This document shows, in pieces, positions 1 to 5,914 of a stretch of 13,402 bases of DNA. The first letter of the stretch is position 1. Every line of letters starts with the position of its first letter. The notes below the pieces were generated by a model. That model worked only from the letters and a program-made list of their open reading frames with translations, was not told the DNA's origin and ran no database searches. The translations under genes and the position numbers were made by a program. This DNA is from Blastococcus sp. (GTDB lineage Bacteria; Actinomycetota; Actinomycetes; Mycobacteriales; Geodermatophilaceae), in NCBI GenBank assembly GCA_025963345.1, contig JAOPUS010000428.1, positions 1 to 13,402 on the forward strand, written 5' to 3'.

Positions 1-987
1 CAGCTGGTCAAGTACCACTGGCTGCCGAAGCAGGGCGTGAAGTCCTGGACCGCCGCCGACGGGGAGGTCGCGCAGGGCAAGGACCTCGGCGTGCACACGA
101 AGGACCTCTACGAGGCCATCGAGCGCGGCGAGTACCCGTCCTGGGACCTGCATGTCCAGTTGATGGACGACCACGAGCACCCCGAGCTGGACTTCGACCC
201 GCTGGACGACACCAAGGTCTGGCCGGAGAACGAGTTCCCGCTCCGCAAGGTCGGCACCATGACGCTGAACCGCACCCCGGAGAACTTCTTCCTGGAGAGC
301 GAGCAGATCGCTTTCGGCACCGGTGTGCTCGTCGACGGGCTCGACTTCTCCGACGACAAGATGCTGGTCGGCCGGACGTTCTCCTACTCCGACACCCAGC
401 GCTACCGGGTGGGCCCGAACTACCTGCAGCTCCCGGTGAACCAGGCCAAGGCCGCCAAGGTCGCCACCAACCAGCGCGACGGCCAGATGGCGTACTCCGT
501 GGATCTCGGCCCGGGCCAGAACCCGCACGTCAACTACGAGCCGTCGATCACCGGCGGCCTGCGTGAGGCCACCTACCCCACGCATGACGAGCAGGGCCCG
601 GAGATCACCGGCCGGCTCACCCGCAAGCGGATCCCGCGCACCGACGACTACACGCAGGCCGGCCAGCGGTACCTGCTGTCGGAGCAGTGGGAGAAGGACG
701 AGCTGGTGGCCAACCTGATCGACGGCATCTCCCAGACCGATCGCCCGATCCAGGAGCGGATGGTGTGGCACATGTTCATGGCCGAGGACGAGCTCGGTCA
801 GCGGGTCGGCGACGGCCTGGGCATCAGCGCGGACGACGTTCGCGGCCTGCAGCCGCTGCAGACCCAGACGCTCACCGAGGCCGAGCTGCAGCGTGCGGCC
901 AACCTCGGCAAGAACGGCCCGCGTGACGTCAGCGGTCTCACCATGACGCACTGCGTGCCGAACGAGCGCGTGGTCCTCGCCGGCTGA
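1..987 (+). CDS. Catalase, haem type, C-terminal part (5' end outside window)
   Basis: This is a monofunctional haem catalase, which converts hydrogen peroxide to water and oxygen in the cytoplasm. The frame is open from base 1, so about the first third of the protein is missing; an internal GTG at 37 is not the real start. The segment VKYHWLPKQGVKSW near the window start is typical of the catalase core. The proximal haem motif RTFSYSDTQRYRVGPNYLQ is intact, and its tyrosine codon at 385-387 is the expected axial haem ligand. About 200 residues follow that motif, with no extra flavodoxin-like domain, which fits the small-subunit (clade 3-like) catalases. A strong hairpin lies 30 bases after the stop. 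The gene converges with the minus-strand PAC2 gene. The family call is firm; a specific kat name cannot be given from a fragment. Confidence 0.96.
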   Translation, partial: QLVKYHWLPKQGVKSWTAADGEVAQGKDLGVHTKDLYEAIERGEYPSWDLHVQLMDDHEHPELDFDPLDDTKVWPENEFPLRKVGTMTLNRTPENFFLESEQIAFGTGVLVDGLDFSDDKMLVGRTFSYSDTQRYRVGPNYLQLPVNQAKAAKVATNQRDGQMAYSVDLGPGQNPHVNYEPSITGGLREATYPTHDEQGPEITGRLTRKRIPRTDDYTQAGQRYLLSEQWEKDELVANLIDGISQTDRPIQERMVWHMFMAEDELGQRVGDGLGISADDVRGLQPLQTQTLTEAELQRAANLGKNGPRDVSGLTMTHCVPNERVVLAG

Positions 988-1016
988 TCCGCTTCGCGTT
1001 CGGCGCGCAAGCGCGG

Positions 1017-1050
1017 AAGGGGCCCCTCAGGTACGCCTGAGGGGCCCCTT
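1017..1050. terminator. Bidirectional intrinsic terminator between convergent genes
   Basis: This is a perfect 15-bp inverted repeat (left arm 1017-1031, right arm 1036-1050) around a TACG loop. The arms start with AAGG and end with CCTT, so each strand has a short A/T edge but no long U-tract, as is common in high-GC actinomycetes. It lies 29 bases after the catalase stop and 25 bases beyond the PAC2 stop on the other strand, so it can end both transcripts. Confidence 0.88.
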
Positions 1051-1075
1051 GTCGCGTACCAGCGGCGGTGCGATC

Positions 1076-2029
1076 TCAGTCGCGCGGGCGCTTGCGGTCC
1101 TGGTCGGCGAGGAACCGCTCGAACTCCGCGCCGATCTCCTCGGCGCTGGGCACCTCGCCGGAGCTGCCCAGCAGGTCGGTGCCCTCCCGGGCGGCGGTGA
1201 AGTTGTCGTACTGCTGCTCCAGCGCCGCGACGACGGCGGTGTTCTCGCTCGAGCGGGCGATCTGCTCGTCGATCTCGGTGCGGTTGGCCTGGGCGGCCTC
1301 GGCCAGCGTCTCGGTGGGCAGGTGCAGCCCGGTCAGCCGCTCCACGTGCTCGAGGAGGGTGAGCGAGGCTGCCGGATAGGTGGCCTGGGCGAGGTAGTGG
1401 GGCACGTGTGCGGCCACGCCGAGCGCGTCCACGCCCGCCTCGCCGAGTCGCAGCTCCAGCAGCGACGAGACGCTGCCGGGGATGCGCATCTCGCCCCAGT
1501 ACACCGGATAGGGCTCGATCAGCTGCCGTCGCGTCGCGTGCGCGGTGACGGTGACCGGCCGGGTGTGGGGGACCGGCATGGGGATCGCCTGCATGGACAC
1601 CACGGAGGTGACCCCGAGCCGCTCGACCAACTGGCCCACGGCCGCGACGAATCGCTCCCACGCGTAGTCGGGCTCGGCACCGTGCAGCAGCAGGAACGGC
1701 ACGCCGGCGTCGTCCTCCAGGGCGTACAGCGCGATCTCCGGCGCCGCGAAGTCCTCGTAGCGGTCGCCGCTGAAGGTCATGCGCGGTCGGTGCGCGCGGT
1801 AGTCGACGAGACTGTCGGCGTCGAACCGGGCGATCACCTCGTGCGGCAGCCCGGCCAGCAGGTGGGCCCCTGCGAGGGCACCGGCGTGCGCGGCGTCGAA
1901 GTCGCCGGCCAGGTCGTGCACCAGCACCAGCCCGGCGCGCTCGGCCGGGTCGCCGACCGCTGCCTCGCGGGCGAGGAAGCTCTCGGCCTCGGGGAGCAGC
2001 TCGACGAGCTCCTCCGGTCGCTGGGCCAC
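1076..2029 (-). CDS. PAC2 family protein (proteasome-assembly-chaperone-like)
   Basis: This protein of 317 residues belongs to the PAC2 superfamily, which is named for eukaryotic proteasome assembly chaperones and is widespread in actinobacteria. The bacterial role is not settled. Family-like segments are RPRMTFSGDRY, a LLHGAEPDYAWERF block, PHTRP, and HVPHYLAQATYPAASLTLL, followed by an acidic helical tail. No signal peptide or membrane segment is visible. I chose the GTG at 2029 because AGGGAGG (2037-2043) sits seven bases upstream on this strand. The frame stays open to an ATG at 2101, but those extra 24 residues include a 16-bp DNA tandem repeat and look non-coding. The upstream neighbour on the same strand is an AI-2E permease, with about 100 bases and a hairpin between them, so separate transcription is likely. 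Confidence 0.88.
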   Translation of the reverse strand: MAQRPEELVELLPEAESFLAREAAVGDPAERAGLVLVHDLAGDFDAAHAGALAGAHLLAGLPHEVIARFDADSLVDYRAHRPRMTFSGDRYEDFAAPEIALYALEDDAGVPFLLLHGAEPDYAWERFVAAVGQLVERLGVTSVVSMQAIPMPVPHTRPVTVTAHATRRQLIEPYPVYWGEMRIPGSVSSLLELRLGEAGVDALGVAAHVPHYLAQATYPAASLTLLEHVERLTGLHLPTETLAEAAQANRTEIDEQIARSSENTAVVAALEQQYDNFTAAREGTDLLGSSGEVPSAEEIGAEFERFLADQDRKRPRD

Positions 2030-2048
2030 GGTGGGACCTCCCTGATGA

Positions 2049-2080
2049 TTCGGACGACGACCGGTTCGGACGACGACCGG
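2049..2080. repeat. Perfect 16-bp tandem repeat upstream of the PAC2 gene
   Basis: The 16-base unit TTCGGACGACGACCGG occurs twice in tandem (2049-2064 and 2065-2080) without a mismatch. It ends 19 bases before the preferred PAC2 start codon, just upstream of its ribosome site, and so falls in the promoter or leader. It may be a pair of operator sites or a replication-slippage product; the sequence does not decide. Confidence 0.8.
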
Positions 2081-2113
2081 TGCAGCCGCGGCGGGTGCCA
2101 CGGCATTCCCATG

Positions 2114-2130
2114 CTCCCCCGGAGGGGGAG
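2114..2130 (-). terminator. Short hairpin after the AI-2E permease gene
   Basis: CTCCCCC (2114-2120) pairs with GGGGGAG (2124-2130) around a three-base loop, directly after the permease stop on the minus strand. It is GC-rich and has no U-tract. It could end or attenuate permease transcription before the PAC2 gene. Function is inferred from position only. Confidence 0.5.
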
Positions 2131-2131
2131 A

Positions 2132-3418
2132 TCAGCGCTCCCGGTCGCCTTCGGGTCGTGCCTCGACGGGAGCGGCCACCTGGTCGTGCACGATCTCGGC
2201 CCCCGAGTCGTCCCCGGTGACCCGGGCGCGGGTGCCGTCGTCGGCCACCTCGGGGGAGCGGTCGTCCAGTTCGTCGCGCACGTACCGGTAGATGACGGCG
2301 ATGAGCGCGGCGACCGGGACGCTGAGGAACGCTCCGGTGATGCCGGCCAGGCTGCTGCCCGCGGTGACGGCGAGGATCACCACCGCTGCGTGCAGGTTGA
2401 AGCCGCGGCCCTGGATGATCGGCTGCAGGACGTTGCCCTCGATCTGCTGCACGAGGACGACGATGCCCAGCACGATCAGCGCCGTCGTGACGCCGTTGCT
2501 CACCAGAGCGACGAGGACCGCGAAGGCGCCGGCGACGAACGCACCGATGATGGGCACGAAGCCGCCGAAGAACGTCAGCACCGCCAGCGGGATCACCAGG
2601 GGGACGCCGAGGATCCACAGCCCCAGGCCGATGAAGAAGGCGTCGATGAACCCGACCAGTGCCTGCTGACGGATGAACTCCGAGAGGGTCGACCAGGTCT
2701 TGTAGGACAGGGCCGCCACGTGCCGGCCGGCCCGGGGGCCGGTCTGGGCGGCCAGCCACGGCACGAAGCGCGGCCCGTCCTTCAGGAAGAAGAAGACCAG
2801 CACGAGCGCGAGGACCAGGTTGATCAAGCTGTTGCCGACCGCGGAGACGCCGGTGAGGGCGTAACCGGCGATGTTCTGCGCGTTGCCCTGGATCGAGTTG
2901 ATGACCGAGGCGACGGCCTCGCCGATCTGGTCCTCGCCCAGGTTGAACGGGGGGCCCTGCAGCCATTCCTGCACGTCCTGCAGGGCCGCGGTAGCACTGT
3001 CGGAGAGCGCGGTGACCTGGTCGGCGACCGAGGGTGCGATGGCCGCGATGATCCCGACGAAGGCGAGGATGAAGGCGAGCACGACCGTCGTCGCCGCCAG
3101 CGCCGGCGGCCAGCGGTGGTTGCGCAGTAAGCGGGTCGCCGGCCACAGCACCGTGGCGATCAGCAGGCCGAGGACGACCGGGAGCAGGATCGACCACAGC
3201 CTGCCCAGGACGTACCCGATGACGACGACGGCGGCGAAGATCAGCAGGAGCTGAGCGGACGCGATCGCCAGTCTTCGGCTCGCGGCACGCATCTTGGGGC
3301 CGCGTTCGGCCGAAGGGGCGGGCGCGGACGTCACCGCGGCGGCCACCGGATCGGCGACATCCTGGGACGAGGCGGGGCCCGGTTCGTCGGTGGAACGGCC
3401 GGTTAGGCGGAGCCTCAT
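2132..3418 (-). CDS. AI-2E family transporter (permease)
   Basis: This 428-residue polytopic membrane protein belongs to the AI-2E family (PerM/YdiK/TqsA group). Members have been linked to export of small molecules such as autoinducer-2, to ion antiport, or have no known substrate. A cytosolic tail of about 45 residues, rich in Pro/Ala/Asp, precedes the first hydrophobic pair (about residues 50-90). A hydrophobic pair near 105-130 follows, then a long amphipathic soluble segment (about 130-190), then a cluster of C-terminal helices. The conserved VPIIGA motif is present with its proline near residue 289, and QQIEGNVLQP is near 325-333. The C-terminus is acidic. I chose the ATG at 3418; the frame extends upstream to 3478, but that would cover the shared promoter region with the divergent oxidoreductase. 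Substrate is unknown. A second family member lies at 10686-12014. Confidence 0.93.
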   Translation of the reverse strand: MRLRLTGRSTDEPGPASSQDVADPVAAAVTSAPAPSAERGPKMRAASRRLAIASAQLLLIFAAVVVIGYVLGRLWSILLPVVLGLLIATVLWPATRLLRNHRWPPALAATTVVLAFILAFVGIIAAIAPSVADQVTALSDSATAALQDVQEWLQGPPFNLGEDQIGEAVASVINSIQGNAQNIAGYALTGVSAVGNSLINLVLALVLVFFFLKDGPRFVPWLAAQTGPRAGRHVAALSYKTWSTLSEFIRQQALVGFIDAFFIGLGLWILGVPLVIPLAVLTFFGGFVPIIGAFVAGAFAVLVALVSNGVTTALIVLGIVVLVQQIEGNVLQPIIQGRGFNLHAAVVILAVTAGSSLAGITGAFLSVPVAALIAVIYRYVRDELDDRSPEVADDGTRARVTGDDSGAEIVHDQVAAPVEARPEGDRER

Positions 3419-3482
3419 GGCGTCGATCTCAACACAGATGCTCGGCCCGGACCGGCCGGAAACGATCATCGCCGCCAAGTCG

Positions 3483-3488
3483 TAGCGT
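3483..3488 (+). promoter_or_regulatory. Putative -10 box for a leaderless oxidoreductase mRNA
   Basis: TAGCGT matches TANNNT, and its last base lies seven bases before the ATG at 3496, the spacing expected if transcription starts at the start codon. No Shine-Dalgarno sequence precedes that ATG, which supports a leaderless mRNA. No clear -35 box is visible. Confidence 0.55.
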
Positions 3489-3495
3489 GCTCGTC

Positions 3496-3963
3496 ATGCC
3501 GAAGACCGCGACCGCCGACCGGGTCGACCGAGATGCCCTGCTGGAGTTCCTCCGCCCCCGGCACCAGGCGGTGCTGCTGACACGCCGGCGTGAGGGCGGC
3601 GCCCAGCTCTCCCCGGTGACCTGTGGTGTGGACGGCGAGGGGCGGGTCGTCGTCTCCACGTATCCGCAGCGGGCGAAGGTGACCAACGCGCGCCGCGACC
3701 CCGCGGTCTCCCTGTGCGTCCTGTCCTCGGACTTCAACGGTCCGTGGGTTCAGGTCGACGGTGAGGCGGAGGTGCTCGACCTTCCCGACGCGCTCGAGCC
3801 GCTCGTCGAGTACTACCGGGCGATCAGTGGCGAGCACCCCGACTGGGACGACTACCGGGCAGCGATGACCCGCCAGGGAAAGTCGCTGCTGCGGATCACG
3901 ATCACCGGGTGGGGCCCGATCGCGACGGGCGGTTTCCCGCCCGAGGTGATCGACAAGCTCTGA
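3496..3963 (+). CDS. PPOX-class F420/FMN-dependent oxidoreductase (Rv1155-like)
   Basis: This 155-residue protein is a split-barrel flavin/deazaflavin enzyme of the pyridoxamine-phosphate-oxidase-like superfamily, closest in style to the mycobacterial Rv1155 group that binds coenzyme F420. Family features are QLSPVTCGVD (37-46), the cofactor-phosphate segment RAKVTNARRDP (59-69), and the C-terminal block GEHPDWDDYRAAM, typical of this subgroup. It is cytoplasmic and probably dimeric. The physiological substrate is unknown. An in-frame GTG at 3487 is possible, but the ATG at 3496 fits both the family length and the leaderless -10 box. The gene diverges from the AI-2E permease, and its stop is 38 bases before the SatD-like gene, which appears to have its own promoter. 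Confidence 0.92.
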   Translation: MPKTATADRVDRDALLEFLRPRHQAVLLTRRREGGAQLSPVTCGVDGEGRVVVSTYPQRAKVTNARRDPAVSLCVLSSDFNGPWVQVDGEAEVLDLPDALEPLVEYYRAISGEHPDWDDYRAAMTRQGKSLLRITITGWGPIATGGFPPEVIDKL

Positions 3964-3966
3964 GGC

Positions 3967-3995
3967 TTGCATCTGATCAGGAAAGCTGTCAGCCT
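3967..3995 (+). promoter_or_regulatory. Putative promoter for the SatD-like gene
   Basis: TTGCAT (3967-3972) is a fair -35 match. It is separated by 17 bases from CAGCCT (3990-3995), a weak -10, which ends six bases before the GTG at 4002. The start has no ribosome site, so a leaderless transcript is plausible. The weak -10 keeps confidence low. Confidence 0.35.
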
Positions 3996-4001
3996 TGCGG
4001 G

Positions 4002-4589
4002 GTGCCCTATGTCTTGACGGTGGACCAGCGCGCCAGCCGCAGCAGCCCGGACCGGGTCCCCGAGGTGCTGCGCCGGCTCAACAGCACCGTCCCCACCGTG
4101 CTCGGCTTCGAGCGGACGGCCGGCGACGAGTTCCAGGGGGTGCTCGCCGACCCGGACGACGTCGTCGAGGTGGTGCTGCTGTTGGTCCGGTCCGGGGACT
4201 GGAGCATCGGCATCGGGGCGGGGCCGGTGCAGACCCCCCTCCCGCAGAGCACCCGCGCCGGTGCCGGACCGGCCTTCCTCTGCGCCCGCCGGGCCGTGGA
4301 CGCCGCCAAGCAGCGGCCGGTCCGGCTGGCGGTGCGTGGCGTGGTGCCCGTCGACGCCGCGGACGCCCAGGCGGTCCTCACCGCCCTCGCGGTGATCGTG
4401 GAGCGCAGGAGCGACCAGGCCTGGGAGGCGATCGCCCTGGTCGGCTCCGGGCGGACGCAGGCGGACGCGGCCACGGCACTCGGCGTCTCCCGGCAGGCCG
4501 TGGGCCAGCGGCTCGCCGCCGCGCTGTGGGATCTCGAGCGCGAACTGCGCCCGACCGCGGCGCGGTGTCTCACCCGCGCGGCAGGATGA
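4002..4589 (+). CDS. SatD-like protein with C-terminal helix-turn-helix
   Basis: This 195-residue protein resembles the SatD family, actinobacterial members of which usually carry a DNA-binding tail. The N-terminal domain (about 1-115) has LTVDQRASR (5-13), ERTAGDEFQG (37-46) and IGIGAGPV (69-76). The C-terminal part (about 139-182) is a sigma-region-4-like helix-turn-helix: DQAWEAIALVGSGRTQ, then ALGVSRQAVGQRL. I read it as a cytoplasmic regulator whose N-terminal domain may sense a ligand; that role is inferred. The GTG at 4002 removes an upstream extension that would overlap the oxidoreductase gene in another frame. The next gene, for a membrane protein, starts seven bases after this stop, so the two form an operon. 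Specific function is unknown. Confidence 0.75.
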   Translation: MPYVLTVDQRASRSSPDRVPEVLRRLNSTVPTVLGFERTAGDEFQGVLADPDDVVEVVLLLVRSGDWSIGIGAGPVQTPLPQSTRAGAGPAFLCARRAVDAAKQRPVRLAVRGVVPVDAADAQAVLTALAVIVERRSDQAWEAIALVGSGRTQADAATALGVSRQAVGQRLAAALWDLERELRPTAARCLTRAAG

Positions 4590-4596
4590 GCGGGCC

Positions 4597-5118
4597 ATGA
4601 ACACCGCTGTCCTCGTGCTGCTCGCGCTGACCGTCGTCCTGGGGTTCCTGCTCACCGCCCAGGGCGAGCGGGTTCGTCCCCCCTGGGGCGCGGTGTTCCT
4701 CGCCGGGCTCCTGACCCTCGCCGCAGCGCTGGCCTGGGCCGGGGGCGATGCCCCGTCCGGCATCGCGGAGGCGGCCGCGGTCGGCGCCGTGCTCGCCGCC
4801 GTCGCGGGAGGGGGGCCCGTCGCGACCGCCGTCCTGCGGGCCGCCGACCCCGCCGCGGTGGGGGTGACCGGGGGGCCGCAGGACCCCGAGATCCTCCGGG
4901 GCGGGGCCTGGATCGGCATCCTCGAGCGCGCGGCGGTCGCCGCCATGCTGCTGGCCGGGTCGGCCGAGGGCCTGGTCGTCGTCCTCGCGGTGAAGGGGCT
5001 GGGCCGCTACGCGGAGCTGCGGGCGCCTGCAGCGGCCGAGCGGTTCATCATCGGCACCCTCGCCAGCGCAATGTGGGCGGCGGCGTGCGTCGGGGTGGCG
5101 GTCCTCCTCCGCGGCTGA
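4597..5118 (+). CDS. Small polytopic membrane protein, DUF3307 C-terminal-like
   Basis: This 173-residue hydrophobic protein has about five membrane segments (near 4-21, 31-49, 56-80, 108-135 and 148-171). Its C-terminal half reads GILERAAVAAMLLAG, then AVKGLGRYAELR, then AERFIIGTLASAMWA. This recalls the C-terminal helices of DUF3307 proteins, which have a LER helix, a K-x-x-x-R/F segment and an IIGTLxS segment; the match is from memory, not a search. The start is well supported: AGGATGAG (4583-4590) lies six bases upstream and overlaps the stop of the SatD-like gene. Co-transcription suggests a sensor/regulator and membrane partner. No enzymatic motif is visible. Function is unknown. Confidence 0.75.
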   Translation: MNTAVLVLLALTVVLGFLLTAQGERVRPPWGAVFLAGLLTLAAALAWAGGDAPSGIAEAAAVGAVLAAVAGGGPVATAVLRAADPAAVGVTGGPQDPEILRGGAWIGILERAAVAAMLLAGSAEGLVVVLAVKGLGRYAELRAPAAAERFIIGTLASAMWAAACVGVAVLLRG

Positions 5119-5215
5119 GCCGGCGCGTTCACCGCTTCGGGCGAACCTCGGACGGTGGCCCCACCAGGGCGTTTCAGGCTGGTGCGGCGCGGGCACGCAG
5201 CGCCGGACCCCGACC

Positions 5216-5224
5216 GAGGAGGAA
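5216..5224 (+). promoter_or_regulatory. Ribosome binding site fixing the repeat-protein start
   Basis: GAGGAGGAA is five bases before the GTG at 5230. It is the strongest ribosome site in this part of the window and selects that GTG over an in-frame GTG 75 bases upstream at 5155. Confidence 0.8.
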
Positions 5225-5229
5225 CCCCC

Positions 5230-5889
5230 GTGAGCCAGGACGACGCCCTTCGCCCGCTCTCGCCCGAGGAACTGGCTGCCGAGACCGGTGCTGCCCTGCC
5301 GGACAAGGAGGTCATCTCCCTGCTCGACCTCAACGCCGATCTCGACATCGCCCTCGATGCCGCGGCCCCGATCGACCTCGCGGTGGCCGCCAACGCCAAC
5401 GTCGCTGCGCCGATCGACGCCGCTGTAGGGGCCAACGTGCTCTCGGTGGGCTCGACGGCCCAGGCGCTCTCCGACCAGGGCGTGCTCATCGACCAGGGCA
5501 TCACCGGCGAGGCGGTGGCGCACGCGCCGCAGGACAGCACCATCGCCCAGGGCGCCCAGCCCGTCGCCGCCGAGCCCGCCGCAGCCGACCCCGCTGCCGC
5601 CGGATCCGCCGTGGGTGCGCTGCCCACCGACCCGGCGAGCGCGCTGGACGGCAACCTGCTGAACGTCGACGTGAACCTCGCTGCCGACCTCAACCTGGCG
5701 GCGCCCATCGACGGGGCCGTGGCCGCGAACGCCAACGTCGCGGCGCCCATCGACGCCGCGGTGGCAGCCAACGTCGGCTCCATCGACTCGACGGCCACCG
5801 CGATCTCCCAGCAGGACGCGATCATCACGCAGGACGTCGACGCGAACGCCGAGGCCACGGCGGAGCAGACGTCCACGATCACCCAGTGA
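5230..5889 (+). CDS. Alanine-rich two-repeat protein, possible substrate of the downstream PqqD-M50 protein
   Basis: This 219-residue, acidic, cysteine-free protein is very rich in Ala, Asp, Asn, Val and Ile, with no signal peptide and no membrane helix. Residues 1-32 form a charged leader-like segment (LSPEELAAETGAALPDKEV) unlike the rest. Residues 33-107 and 145-219 are two copies of a 75-residue repeat that align without gaps, joined by a Pro/Ala linker (about 108-144). Each copy contains two 14-residue units of the type APIDxAVAANANVA and ends in STIAQ or STITQ. I know of no assigned function. The PqqD-M50 gene starts 25 bases downstream and is surely co-transcribed. The leader-plus-repeat layout and that neighbour suggest a recognised, processed or exported substrate (inference). 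A structural or cell-surface repeat protein is the main alternative. Confidence 0.85.
   Translation: MSQDDALRPLSPEELAAETGAALPDKEVISLLDLNADLDIALDAAAPIDLAVAANANVAAPIDAAVGANVLSVGSTAQALSDQGVLIDQGITGEAVAHAPQDSTIAQGAQPVAAEPAAADPAAAGSAVGALPTDPASALDGNLLNVDVNLAADLNLAAPIDGAVAANANVAAPIDAAVAANVGSIDSTATAISQQDAIITQDVDANAEATAEQTSTITQ
5326..5550 (+). repeat. 75-codon repeat, copy 1, in the alanine-rich protein
   Basis: These codons (residues 33-107) align without gaps to residues 145-219, an offset of exactly 112 residues. Identity is concentrated in the APID/ANANV core (46-70) and at the end (STIAQ against STITQ). Inside it, two 14-residue units occupy 5365-5406 and 5407-5448. Confidence 0.85.
5662..5886 (+). 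repeat. 75-codon repeat, copy 2, in the alanine-rich protein
   Basis: This second copy (residues 145-219) runs to the stop codon. Its 14-residue units are at 5701-5742 and 5743-5784. It is conserved at protein level, with several silent changes against copy 1, so the duplication is old and probably kept by selection. Confidence 0.85.
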
Positions 5890-5914
5890 CCGGTGGCCTG
5901 CTGACCGCACGAGG

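Noticed and set aside
1049..3130. 693-codon open frame on the plus strand antisense to the PAC2 and permease genes
   Set aside because: Composition (Gly/Asp/His/Gln/Arg-rich) and lack of domains fit the antisense shadow of membrane-protein codons.
798..3197. 799-codon open frame on the minus strand across the catalase end, PAC2 and permease genes
   Set aside because: Its product is Arg/Pro/Gly-rich without any domain and runs through the convergent terminator and well-supported genes in another frame; long shadow frames are expected at this GC content.
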